A stretch of 64,000 nucleotides of DNA, from positions 3,789,501 to 3,853,500 of the forward strand of contig NZ_CP050301.1 in assembly GCF_014189505.1 (NCBI RefSeq), written 5' to 3'. Below are positions 48,152 through 56,466 of this stretch, one piece after another. How positions within the stretch are numbered: position 1 is the first letter of the stretch; the number at the start of each line of letters is the position of its first letter. The notes under the pieces were generated by a model. The model searched no databases. It was not told the origin of the DNA and worked only from the letters and a program-made list of their open reading frames with translations. The stretch is from Phyllobacterium sp. 628 (GTDB lineage Bacteria > Pseudomonadota > Alphaproteobacteria > Rhizobiales > Rhizobiaceae). Made by a program: the position numbers and the translations under genes.

Positions 48152-49500
48152 GCCTCTCCTTCAGCCGGGTTCGGGGCAGTCTTCTTGGGTGCAGCTTTTT
48201 TCGGGGCCGCTTTGGCGGGTGCAGCTTTCTTGGCTGCTGCCGGTTTGGCCTCCGCTTTGACTTCAGCCTTGGGGGCCTCTGTCTTTACGGTCGCTGCCTT
48301 CGCCGGTGCCGCTGCTTTTTTGGCTGCAGGCTTTGCCACAGGTGCGGTCGCCGTCGAAGCAAAATTCGGATGAATGACCTTGCCGTCATGGGTCAGCGCA
48401 GTGGCCTTGACCAGTTCATCTTCGAAGTTGAGTTTGATGGCTTTCGCATCCTTGTCGACCAGCGTCTCAACGAAAGCGAACAGGTTCTTGGCGTAAAGCT
48501 GCGACGCGGTAGCCGCGATACGGCCAGCCACATTGAGGTGGCCGACGATCTTCACACCATCAACATCCACGATCTTGCCTGCAACCGCGCCTTCGACATT
48601 GCCGCCGCGCTCAACCGCCAGATCAATGATCACCGAGCCTGGACGCATGCGGGAATACATTTCCCGCGTTACGAGCCTTGGTGCCGGACGTCCGGGAATA
48701 AGGGCCGTGGTAATGATGATATCCTGCTTGGCAATATGCTCTGCAACCAGCGCAGCCTGCTTGGCCTGATATTCCTTCGACATTTCCTTGGCATAACCGC
48801 CAGCGGTTTCAGCCGCCTTGAATTCTTCGTCTTCGACCGCAAGGAACTTGGCACCCAGCGAGGCGACCTGTTCCTTCACCGCGGGACGCACGTCCGTTGC
48901 CGTGACAACCGCGCCGAGACGGCGGGCCGTAGCAATCGCCTGCAGACCGGCAACACCAACACCCATGATGAAGACCTTGGCAGCGGGTACTGTACCGGCC
49001 GCTGTCATCATCATAGGCAGCGCGCGGTCATATTCTTCAGCCGCATCAACCACTGCCTGATAACCAGCAAGGTTGGCCTGGCTGGACAGCACGTCCATGA
49101 CCTGCGCGCGGGTGATGCGCGGCATGAATTCCATGGTGAAGGCGGTGACACCGGCATCGGCCAATTCCTTGACGGCAGCATCATTGCCGTAGGGATCGAG
49201 CATCGCGATGACAACCGCACCTTTTTTATAGGATTTGAGCTCGGCAGACGACGGCCGCCGGACTTTCAAAACGACATCGGCGTTCTTGATATCGGCTGTT
49301 TTGCCGATCTTCGCGCCCGCCGCTTCAAATTCACGATCTGGAATGCGGGACAAAATACCCGCACCACCTTCAACAATCACTGAAAAACCGAGACCGATAA
49401 GTTTCTTGACGGTTTCCGCCGAACCGCCAACCCGCGACTCGTGAACGTCAGTCTCTTTCGGTATGAATAGTGTTTGAGCCAAGCCCCTCACCCCCAACAT
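48148..49500 (-). CDS. pntAA: NAD(P) transhydrogenase alpha subunit part 1, with long Lys/Ala tail
   Basis: About 450 residues. The NAD(H)-binding domain I is complete: FIPKETDVHESRVGGSAETVKKL at the N-terminus, VFIMGVGVAGLQAIATARRLGAVVTATDVRP for NAD, and IITTALIPGRPAPRLVTREM. The protein should end soon after IHPNFASTA, but about 65 further residues follow, built almost only of Ala, Lys, Pro and Glu (PKKAAPKKTAP-like repeats). Split PntA1 proteins are normally about 370-390 residues. The start is uncertain: ATG 49500 is used here, while a TTG near 49482 (MAQTLFIPKE) matches relatives better. Confidence 0.93.
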   Translation of the reverse strand: MLGVRGLAQTLFIPKETDVHESRVGGSAETVKKLIGLGFSVIVEGGAGILSRIPDREFEAAGAKIGKTADIKNADVVLKVRRPSSAELKSYKKGAVVIAMLDPYGNDAAVKELADAGVTAFTMEFMPRITRAQVMDVLSSQANLAGYQAVVDAAEEYDRALPMMMTAAGTVPAAKVFIMGVGVAGLQAIATARRLGAVVTATDVRPAVKEQVASLGAKFLAVEDEEFKAAETAGGYAKEMSKEYQAKQAALVAEHIAKQDIIITTALIPGRPAPRLVTREMYSRMRPGSVIIDLAVERGGNVEGAVAGKIVDVDGVKIVGHLNVAGRIAATASQLYAKNLFAFVETLVDKDAKAIKLNFEDELVKATALTHDGKVIHPNFASTATAPVAKPAAKKAAAPAKAATVKTEAPKAEVKAEAKPAAAKKAAPAKAAPKKAAPKKTAPNPAEGEA

Positions 49501-49645
49501 GTTGCCACTATACAGACAGTGGTCCGAAGACCAGCGCGCCTGTCCCGCCATGACGATTGGCAATCCTGAAGAAGGGTCCGCTCATAAAAGCGGTTTCTGC
49601 AGGATTATCCGCCCGGTATATGAACAACGCTGTGTGGAGCGCGTT

Positions 49646-49867
49646 TTAAAGAAGGAACCAGGCAGCCGCACAAATAACAATAAACAGAATGATAGCGGAG
49701 AAAAACCCGCCGGCGAAAAAGCCGAATGCCATTGCTGCAACCAAGGCTATGCAGATAATCGCGCCCCATTTCGACAGAGCGAGGAAAAGATTGTAGGTCC
49801 TTTCATGCTCATTGTAGTCCATAGGTGCGCCCAGTTCAGCCGGTGCAGTATCGTGATGTTCAGCCAT
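49646..49867 (-). CDS. aa3-type cytochrome c oxidase subunit IV (bacterial CoxIV-like)
   Basis: A 73-residue protein. A soluble N-terminus with the family motif MDYNEHERTYNLFLALSKWG is followed by two hydrophobic stretches (IICIALVAAMAFGFFAG and FSAIILFIVICAAAWFLL). This small peptide accompanies the aa3 oxidase in alphaproteobacteria, where its role is unclear. Its position just upstream of pntA1 is common in this order. ATG 49867 follows GAGGTTTGAAG; a TTG two codons upstream is rejected. Confidence 0.88.
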   Translation of the reverse strand: MAEHHDTAPAELGAPMDYNEHERTYNLFLALSKWGAIICIALVAAMAFGFFAGGFFSAIILFIVICAAAWFLL

Positions 49868-50013
49868 CTTCAAACCTCATAAAGTCTTGGTCCCATTGGC
49901 AATAGCGAAAACCCTGCAACAGCGCAATGCGCAGATGGTCGCTGAAAAGCCCCTCGCCCGATAAAATTGGGCTCTATGCCAATTTTACCGATTGAACGAT
50001 TCTCTGCCGTGCG

Positions 50014-50160
50014 TCAGCTGAGCAGATGCGGGAAAAGTCCGGTTACACCAATGATGATCAGGTACAGAGCAACCACGTAGTTGAGCAGGCGCGGCGCGAT
50101 CAGAATAATGATCCCGGCGATCAAGGCTACGAGTGGCGCAATGGCGATTTGTGCAATCAT
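50014..50160 (-). CDS. DUF3096 family small membrane protein
   Basis: A 48-residue hydrophobic protein that is easily missed because of its length. It has two membrane segments separated by the conserved PRLLNYVVALYLI turn (IAPLVALIAGIIILIAPRLLNY... then LIIIGVTGLFPHLL), the full DUF3096 domain. The function is unknown. The ATG at 50160 is preceded on the minus strand by GGGAAGAACAGCTGCC. It stands alone between the oxidase peptide and the GGDEF/EAL gene. Confidence 0.8.
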   Translation of the reverse strand: MIAQIAIAPLVALIAGIIILIAPRLLNYVVALYLIIIGVTGLFPHLLS

Positions 50161-50280
50161 GGCAGCTGTTCTTCCCTGTGAAACTCTGCTGTGTCAACGG
50201 CGCGAGTTTTCGATAAGAAACCGGGCACGTCAAGCGCGATAATCGATAAGATGGTGCGCAACTCTTTCAAGAGTTTCTGC

Positions 50281-52587
50281 TCAATTCATGCTGGCTCTTG
50301 AACTACCCTTCGGCTGCACCTGCAATTGCACCATCTCGATGTCAAAATTCTTTGCAATATTCTCGGCCGTCGTGGCAGCGCCATAGAGAAAGCCCTGCAC
50401 ATATTCGGCGCCGATCCAGCGGTTGATCAGGGCAAATTGCTCCCGTGTTTCCAATCCCTCAATTGTCACGGACAGGCCCAGCTCATGGGTCATCTGTACA
50501 ATACCGCGCAGAAGCTTCAGCGAGCGGCCTTCCTCGGTAATATCCGTTATGAAGGAACGGTCGATCTTCACTTTGGTGACGGGCAAATCCTTGAGGTAAC
50601 TCAGGCTTGAATAGCCAGTGCCAAAATCATCGATGGCAACCTGCAGGCCCATTTCTTTCAGACTTTCAAGAACGCCACCCGTCGCCTCGCGGTCCGTGAT
50701 GATCGCCCCTTCAGTCACTTCAACTTCGATCATTTCCGGCTCGACATTGTAACGCTGCAGGGCAGAGCGGATAATATCAGCCATATCCATATTTTGCAGA
50801 TCATGGGATGACAGGTTGATCGACACAGCAATGCGTGAACCCCATTGGCTGCAATCCCGGATGGATTGTTCGATAACGTTCCGGGTCAGATCAGAGATCA
50901 GGCCCATCTCTTCCGCCATGGGAATAAACTCGGCCGGCGAGATCGGGCCAAACTCCGGATGATTCCATCGCGACAGGGCTTCACAGGCGATCATGCGCAG
51001 GGTGCGGACATTGATGATCGGCTGGTACGCAACGGACAGGGTTCCGTCAGCAATTGCCCTGCGCAGATCGGCTTTCAAACGCTGTTTGCTGCGGAAGGAG
51101 TGATCCATCGTTTCGACAAAGACTGCCCAATGTTTCTGACTGTCCTTCTTGGCCACATCCAGCGCCAGATCCGCATTCATATGCATGACAGCGAGGTCGA
51201 AATCACCGGCTTGAACAATCACAACGCCGGAATGGGCACCTGTCAATATTTCATGGCCGGAAACATTATACTGGCCCGAAATCGCGCCCATGATCCGCTC
51301 GACATTCTTGAGCGCATCATCCCGCGTTGCTGCCGCGAACATAAGGACAAACTCGTCACTGCCAAAGCGCGAAATAACCGGATGCTTCATATCAATCGAC
51401 GCCAGCCGGTCAGCGAAAGCCCGTAACAATTCATCGCCGATGCGGTGGCCAAACGTATCATTGGTGCGCTTCAGCCCGTCGACATCAACCACCATCAGCC
51501 CGATCTGCATGCCGGCATCAATACTGTCGGTATAGGTCTTGGCAATCTCTTCAAACTGGCTGCGATTGGGCAAACCGGTCAGGCTGTCATAACGCGCCAT
51601 CTGATTGATCTGCGCTTCGGCCTCGGCCCGCCGGGTGACATCCTGAAAAATCAGCACCGTGCCGTGCTGCGGGTCGGGTGTTGCGGTAAACTCATAATGC
51701 CGTCTGGCAGGTGAGACAAACATGTCACGCTCTTTGCGGCCACTCAGAAGGTCGTCCATTTTCGCAGATAGGGAAGCGCGCGTTTCTTCCGGAAAATGCG
51801 TCCTTACCCGGGCAAGCCGCAGGAGGCTTTTCAGTGACCGGCCGTGAATTTGTTCGGGGTCGTCAAACCCCATCATTTTCGCAGCCTTCATATTGGCTAC
51901 GGTGATGTTTTTATTCCGGTCAAACATCAGCAATCCCTGCGGCATGCCATTGAGGGCCGCATCGAAGTGACTGACCACCACACTCAACTGCTGTTTGCCC
52001 AGCAGTGCATCCCACAGCGATTGGCGCAATTTGGAAGCAATACGGATATTGCTCCAGAAATAGGGCAGGATCAGCAGCGCCAGAAGCCAGTTGTAAATAC
52101 CGCCAAGCAGGACAAATGTGAGAAAAAGCGGCGCCAGAATGCCGGCCGACATGCCGATGATGACCGTTGGCGATACATAATTGCGGGTAACCAGCGCCAC
52201 CATTGAGGCAACCACGATCGCAACGCTGGTAATAGCAGCAGACGTATCAGCAAACACATAAATGCTCACAAAACACAACAGACCGAGCAGAATGCATGTG
52301 CTCACTGCGCCGAAGAGATAACGCCATTCCCATTTGCGCAGATCAGCCATTGTCGCTGACGACAGGTCCTTCTGCTCAAAAGCATTGGCATTTGCCGTGC
52401 GGCCAAGAACAATCAGGAAGAACGCGACGGCAAATGCCACATAGATGGTCTGTTCTGTTTTGACGTAAATAACCAGCGTCGCGACAATCTGAATAACAGA
52501 CGTCCACCATACAGCCTTTTTGTTCGCATAAAGGGTGCGCAGGAACAGGATTTCGAGAAAAATACTCTCGTTGCGTTCAATTTTCAT
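50281..52587 (-). CDS. Membrane GGDEF/EAL protein with PAS domain
   Basis: 768 residues. About six N-terminal membrane helices (residues 20-185) are followed by a PAS sensor (GMPQGLLMFDRNKNITVANMKA.., about 215-320), a GGDEF domain and an EAL domain. The diguanylate cyclase motif reads RFGSDEF, so the second Gly of GGDEF is Ser, and the substrate site may be weak. The EAL motif (CEALSRWNHPEFG), DDFGTGYSSLSYL and KIDRSF are intact, so phosphodiesterase activity on cyclic di-GMP is the better bet. The start is ATG 52587; a TTG directly before it is rejected. No partner gene is adjacent. Confidence 0.9.
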   Translation of the reverse strand: MKIERNESIFLEILFLRTLYANKKAVWWTSVIQIVATLVIYVKTEQTIYVAFAVAFFLIVLGRTANANAFEQKDLSSATMADLRKWEWRYLFGAVSTCILLGLLCFVSIYVFADTSAAITSVAIVVASMVALVTRNYVSPTVIIGMSAGILAPLFLTFVLLGGIYNWLLALLILPYFWSNIRIASKLRQSLWDALLGKQQLSVVVSHFDAALNGMPQGLLMFDRNKNITVANMKAAKMMGFDDPEQIHGRSLKSLLRLARVRTHFPEETRASLSAKMDDLLSGRKERDMFVSPARRHYEFTATPDPQHGTVLIFQDVTRRAEAEAQINQMARYDSLTGLPNRSQFEEIAKTYTDSIDAGMQIGLMVVDVDGLKRTNDTFGHRIGDELLRAFADRLASIDMKHPVISRFGSDEFVLMFAAATRDDALKNVERIMGAISGQYNVSGHEILTGAHSGVVIVQAGDFDLAVMHMNADLALDVAKKDSQKHWAVFVETMDHSFRSKQRLKADLRRAIADGTLSVAYQPIINVRTLRMIACEALSRWNHPEFGPISPAEFIPMAEEMGLISDLTRNVIEQSIRDCSQWGSRIAVSINLSSHDLQNMDMADIIRSALQRYNVEPEMIEVEVTEGAIITDREATGGVLESLKEMGLQVAIDDFGTGYSSLSYLKDLPVTKVKIDRSFITDITEEGRSLKLLRGIVQMTHELGLSVTIEGLETREQFALINRWIGAEYVQGFLYGAATTAENIAKNFDIEMVQLQVQPKGSSRASMN

Positions 52588-52793
52588 CAAAATGTCCGTG
52601 AATAACTGTACCCATAATTGGATACGTTAACGAATACTTTCGAACAAACGCCAACGATACTCAGATTATGTATGAGGCATGCATTTAGAATATTTATTTG
52701 GGCTCGATGTCAAACTGATATTTATTAAACAGGAAACAGAATTACCAATTCCTAAAGGTCATGGCGCCCGGCAAAAGCAATATTTGCTACCAG

Positions 52794-52845
52794 TTAAGCG
52801 GGACAGGCCGTCGAGGGAGTATCGGATTTGCTTTTGTCAGGGTTA
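52794..52845 (-). other. Cut-off 3' end of the lipoprotein gene, left of the IS
   Basis: On the minus strand this 52-bp piece reads, in the frame of the lipoprotein gene at 53684-54160, P-N-P-D-K-S-K-S-D-T-P-S-T-A-C-P-A and then a TAA stop (52796-52794). The join is at the duplicated TA (52844-52845 and 53695-53696). It is therefore the original end of that gene, separated by the insertion. Confidence 0.75.
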
Positions 52846-53694
52846 GGACGTGTTGACAAAGAGGGTTTTCAAATCACGTAGGTTTTGATTCAAGGTAGCT
52901 TTCACGGAGGTTATCTTGATCCGAGGTTTGATGAGCGATGAGGAATGGGCCTGCCTGGAACCATTTGTGATTGAACGAGGCGCTCGCAGTGGGCGACGAC
53001 CAAGAGATCACCGGCTTGTTCTGGATGGGGTATTTTGGATCGCACGGACAGGTGTCGCTTGGCGCGACTTGCATGAACACTTTGGCAAATGGTCATCAGT
53101 TTACCGCCAGTTCCGGCGCTGGACACTGTCGGGCTTGTGGGATGTGCTGCTTGAGGCCTTTAACGAAAGTGGTGACGGTAATCCCAGCCTGCAAATGATC
53201 GACAGCACAATCATCCGGGCACATCATTGTTCAGCCGGCGCTAAAGGGGGACTCCGCGTCAGGGTCTTGGCCGCTCAAAAGGTGGCTTTACGACCAAAAT
53301 CCATCTCCGTATCAATGCGATGGGCCTGCCCATAGCCTTCACACTGACTAGCGGAGAAGTCTCGGACTTCAAGGGATACATGCCCGTTATGGACGCCGAC
53401 GGACCCGCGCCAAAGGTGCTACTGGCTGACAAGGGTTACGATGCCGATTTTATTCGTCAGGACATGGAAAAGCGCGGTGGTATCGCCTTGGTGCCGACCA
53501 AACGCAACAGGCTCGTCCAGCTTCCCATCGATACCGCTATCTATGCCCTGCGCAACATGGTCGAACGTTGCTTCAACAAGTTGAAAAACGCTCGAAGGCT
53601 TGCAACCCGATACGACAAAACCGCCGACAGTTATCTCGGCTTCGTCCACATCGTCTCAATCCGCCTGTGGATGCGCCACTTTGTCAACGCCTCC
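52846..53694 (+). mobile_element. IS5-family (IS427-group-like) insertion sequence, 849 bp
   Basis: Ends are imperfect inverted repeats: GGACGTGTTGACAAAGAGG on the left against the complement of the right end GGAGGCGTTGACAAAGTGG. The element is flanked by TA on both sides (52844-52845 and 53695-53696), as expected for a 2-bp target duplication. It carries one transposase in two overlapping frames. Size, ends and the frame arrangement match the IS427 group of IS5. It has split the 3' end of a lipoprotein gene. Confidence 0.85.
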
Positions 53695-53697
53695 TAG
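52916..53697 (+). CDS. IS5-family DDE transposase in two frames (52916-53335 and 53320-53697)
   Basis: About 260 residues when joined. The first frame starts at TTG 52916 with GGAGG 5 bases upstream (MIRGLMSDEEWACLEPF). It holds the DDE Asp in QMIDSTIIRAHH. The second frame has LLADKGYDADFIRQ (second Asp) and NMVERCFNKLKNARRLATRYDK (Glu). The switch is expected at AAAGGGGGAC (about 53243-53252): a -1 slip there gives KGGTPRQGLGRSKGGFTTKIH, the family core. Programmed frameshifting is known for this group, so this is not counted as damage. The stop TAG lies outside the element, in the target duplication. Confidence 0.85.
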
Positions 53698-54160
53698 GAT
53701 CGTAAAATGGCCCGACAACCAGAGGCTTGTCAGGCATCACCGACTGGTCCGTATCCGATATCATCGTCCGTTCAATCGTCTGCAATTTCTTGCCGTTTGA
53801 ATCTTCAAGCTGCATGGAAACTTTGTATTCGCGCCCAGCCTTTACACATTTGATTGGCGGGCTATCGACCGAAATCTTTTCCATCAGTGGCCAGATTGTC
53901 TGCCTGACAACCATAGGATCTCCACCTGCAGGATTCTCAAAATGTGTCTCAAGGACAGAGCCCTCGGGCAAGGGCCGCGTCTTGGTCAAAGTTAAATGAT
54001 AGGTGGCTTCTGCAATCCGATAGTTGAAGACAAAAATTTTGCCCGCAACGGCCAGATAGTCCCCCTCACCCGCGTCCCGGCAAGCGCCCAAAACCAGGGC
54101 TCCGACGAGAACTGACAGCAGCAGAATTGGGTGCGCACGTTTTGCTCTAAACATTGCCAT
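53684..54160 (-). CDS. Small lipoprotein of unknown function, C-terminus replaced by IS sequence
   Basis: About 158 residues. The lipobox is LGAC with Cys27 (ILLLSVLVGALVLGAC). The mature domain has mixed strands (FVFNYRIAEATYHLTLTKTRPLPEGSVLETHFENP..) and ends VVGPFYDPRRR, where the last residues come from the right end of the IS. Without the IS it would continue for about 16 residues to a TAA at 52794. No family is recognised. The start at 54160 overlaps the 3' end of the upstream CGNR gene, so the two are co-transcribed. The loss affects only the tail, so function may be kept. Confidence 0.72.
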   Translation of the reverse strand: MAMFRAKRAHPILLLSVLVGALVLGACRDAGEGDYLAVAGKIFVFNYRIAEATYHLTLTKTRPLPEGSVLETHFENPAGGDPMVVRQTIWPLMEKISVDSPPIKCVKAGREYKVSMQLEDSNGKKLQTIERTMISDTDQSVMPDKPLVVGPFYDPRRR

Positions 54161-54755
54161 GTCCCGGTTGATCTTTGTTGCGGCGATAGTGCCGTTGGGC
54201 CTTGGCCCGATTTCCACAAACCGTCATGTCGCACCAGCGCCGGCTGCGATTGCGGCTTTCATCGAAGTAGAGCCAGTGACAATTCGGGCAAATCTTGATC
54301 CGCTCCAGCCGTTGGGGTTCGAGCAATCTTAACCCCGACAGAAATGCTGCGGTGCCGAGCGACAGGGACCGCCCCGCGTCAACGGGGTTGGGCAATGTCA
54401 GATCCTGCGTACCCGGCTCATCGCAAACGAGTGTTGATCCAAGCTGCAAAAACCTTGTCATGTTTTCCGGCTTCAGCCCGCCGCCACGCACGGCCGTGCG
54501 AAACAGCGTGTTGATTGCCTCGCGCGCATCCATCAACTTGCTGATATCCGGTTGCCGAACTGGCGCATGGAACTGGGCTTCACCCCATTCACCTTTACGA
54601 AAATGTGCGGCGGCAACGGCAAAGCGCTGCAACTCGGACAAATCGGCAAACCGGTCTTCTGCGCGATCAGGCGTTTCCCGGAAAATGACGGTATTGGCGA
54701 GATCAAGCGCCAGCACGCCACCACTGAATCGATGAGCATTCCAATCAAAGGTCAT
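54147..54755 (-). CDS. CGNR zinc-finger protein, putative stress-linked transcription regulator
   Basis: 202 residues. The N-terminal ABATE domain (GGVLALDLANTV, then LMDAREAINTLFRTAV) is followed by the C-terminal CGNR zinc finger CPNCHWLYFDESRNRSRRWCDMTVCGNRAKAQRHYRR, with all four Cys present. Members are thought to bind DNA and regulate nearby genes, often in antibiotic or stress response, but few are studied. The downstream lipoprotein gene overlaps its end. The divergent permease gene starts 65 bp away and is a plausible target (inference). Confidence 0.9.
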   Translation of the reverse strand: MTFDWNAHRFSGGVLALDLANTVIFRETPDRAEDRFADLSELQRFAVAAAHFRKGEWGEAQFHAPVRQPDISKLMDAREAINTLFRTAVRGGGLKPENMTRFLQLGSTLVCDEPGTQDLTLPNPVDAGRSLSLGTAAFLSGLRLLEPQRLERIKICPNCHWLYFDESRNRSRRWCDMTVCGNRAKAQRHYRRNKDQPGHGNV

Positions 54756-54820
54756 GTGAAAATTCTAACTGGTAAAATCAATTTTGCAAGTTAGTATGAA
54801 AGTGAAATTGCGAGTGTTCG

Positions 54821-55720
54821 ATGACATATTTTCTGCAATTGCTGATCAACGGCATCCACAACGCGGCGCTCTACGCATTGCTTGCCTATGGCTACGTTCT
54901 GATGCACGGGATAACCCACCGGACCGACCTGTCTCTCGGCGCCCTGTTCGCTTTTTCCGGCCAGACGTTTATTCTGGTGACGGCCTTTGGCTGGACAGCA
55001 CTCTGGATGACATTGCCACTGGCGCTCGGCTTCGGCGTCACGGTGGCAATTCTCTATGTCGGCTTGGGCGGCTATGCCATTGCGCAACTGATCTACAAAC
55101 CGCTGGAAAACAGCAGCCGCAACACCGTTCTTGTCGCAACGCTGGGGCTGAGCATATTCCTGATGGAGGTGTCGCGCCTTGCCGCCGACACGCGGGATTA
55201 TTGGCTGCCGCCATTGCTTGCCGCACCGGTTCATCTGCTCGGCCCAGATGTGGATATCAGCCTGACGCAAATACAAGTGGTCAACATTCTCGTCGCAGTC
55301 GCCGTCATAGGCGCGGGAGAATTGATCATGAACCGCACTTCGGCTGGGCGCATATGGCGTGCGGTCAGCGATGAGCCATTCGCCACAGCCATGTGCGGCA
55401 TTGATCCGGGGCGCGTCAGGACAAGAGCCATTCTCGCCGCGTGTGGCGTGAGCGCTCTCGCTGGCTTTCTGGCTGCACTTTATTACGGCAATGTCAGTTT
55501 CAGCACCGGCATGATCTTCGGTTTGAAAATCCTGTTCATTACTGCCGCAGGGGGGCTTTCGCGCCCGTTACATGCGGCTTTGGGCGCAGCCATTGTCGGC
55601 GTGATTGAATCCCTTTGGGGCGGGTATTTTTCCGTGCTCTGGCGCGATGCGGCGGTTTTCTCCCTGCTGGTGTTTTTCCTGGCAGTCCGCACCAACAATA
55701 ACGAAGCGGAACGTATTTAG
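54821..55720 (+). CDS. LivH-type ABC transporter permease, orphan
   Basis: A 299-residue inner-membrane protein with eight or so segments. The branched-chain amino-acid permease pattern is visible: NGIHNAALYALLAYGYVLMHGITHRTDLSLGALFA, YKPLENSSRNTVLVATLGLSIFL, and the cytoplasmic coupling loop NRTSAGRIWRAVSDEPFATAMCGID. No LivM permease, LivG/LivF ATPase or binding protein is adjacent, so partners must be elsewhere or the gene is a relic. It is divergent from the CGNR regulator by 65 bp and convergent with the SDR gene, overlapping its stop by 4 bases. Confidence 0.85.
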   Translation: MTYFLQLLINGIHNAALYALLAYGYVLMHGITHRTDLSLGALFAFSGQTFILVTAFGWTALWMTLPLALGFGVTVAILYVGLGGYAIAQLIYKPLENSSRNTVLVATLGLSIFLMEVSRLAADTRDYWLPPLLAAPVHLLGPDVDISLTQIQVVNILVAVAVIGAGELIMNRTSAGRIWRAVSDEPFATAMCGIDPGRVRTRAILAACGVSALAGFLAALYYGNVSFSTGMIFGLKILFITAAGGLSRPLHAALGAAIVGVIESLWGGYFSVLWRDAAVFSLLVFFLAVRTNNNEAERI

Positions 55721-56466
55721 CTGAGCAGACTGTGCCCGCCATCAATAGTCATGACTGTACCGGTCATATAACGGCTGGCATCCGACGCCAATAGCAGCAC
55801 AGCACCGTCGATATCCTCGGGCTCACCCAGCCTGCGCATCGGATTCTTGCCTTTGAGAAACCCATGAGCCGGGCCGCTCATGATTGACTCGTTGAGCCGC
55901 GTCGGAAACCAGCCGGGCGCAATGGCATTCACGCGGATAGAATGCGAGGCCCATTCCAGCGCCAGCGAGCGCGTCATCTGGGTAATCGCTGCTTTTGACA
56001 TGGCATAGGCTGCCGACCCCTTGATCGGCGCTTCGGCAAGGATACTCGATGAATTGACAATCGATCCGCCGACGCCGGCTTTGATCATTCGCTTGGCTGC
56101 TTCCTGCGCGATGAAGAACGCGCCTTCGACATTCACCTCGAAAATATGACGCAGCTGTTCGCGTGTCGTGGTGAGTGCCCGCTCCATGGCGGCGACGCCA
56201 GCATTGTTGAAAACCACGGTGACTGTACCCAGTCTCTCCTCGGCTTCGTCAAAGGCGCGCTCAATATCATCAGCGATGGTCACATCGGCGATAATGTTCA
56301 GAATATTGGCGTTGTGCAGATTATCCGGCGCCGACGTCCGCGAAATGGAAACCACGTTGGCACCATGGGCAGCGAGAATTTGAACCATTCGCAGCCCAAG
56401 ACCTGACGATCCGCCGGTTACTGCAATAGTCTTTCCTGCAACAGAAATAGAAGAGGCACCTGTCAT
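55717..56466 (-). CDS. SDR-family oxidoreductase
   Basis: About 249 residues, cytosolic, with NAD(P)-binding TGGSSGLGLRM (residues about 15-25), NNAG, catalytic Ser in NSSSI, and YAMSK with the Tyr/Lys pair. The C-terminal PMRRLGEPEDIDGAVLLLASDASRYMTGTVMTIDGG is typical of classical SDRs such as gluconate 5-dehydrogenase or 3-oxoacyl reductases. The substrate cannot be told. The start at 56466 is preferred over a TTG five codons upstream. Its stop overlaps that of the convergent permease gene. Confidence 0.9.
   Translation of the reverse strand: MTGASSISVAGKTIAVTGGSSGLGLRMVQILAAHGANVVSISRTSAPDNLHNANILNIIADVTIADDIERAFDEAEERLGTVTVVFNNAGVAAMERALTTTREQLRHIFEVNVEGAFFIAQEAAKRMIKAGVGGSIVNSSSILAEAPIKGSAAYAMSKAAITQMTRSLALEWASHSIRVNAIAPGWFPTRLNESIMSGPAHGFLKGKNPMRRLGEPEDIDGAVLLLASDASRYMTGTVMTIDGGHSLLS

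Noticed and set aside
48133..49383. 416-residue plus-strand frame opposite pntA1
   Set aside because: Antisense shadow; the pntA1 reading is certain.
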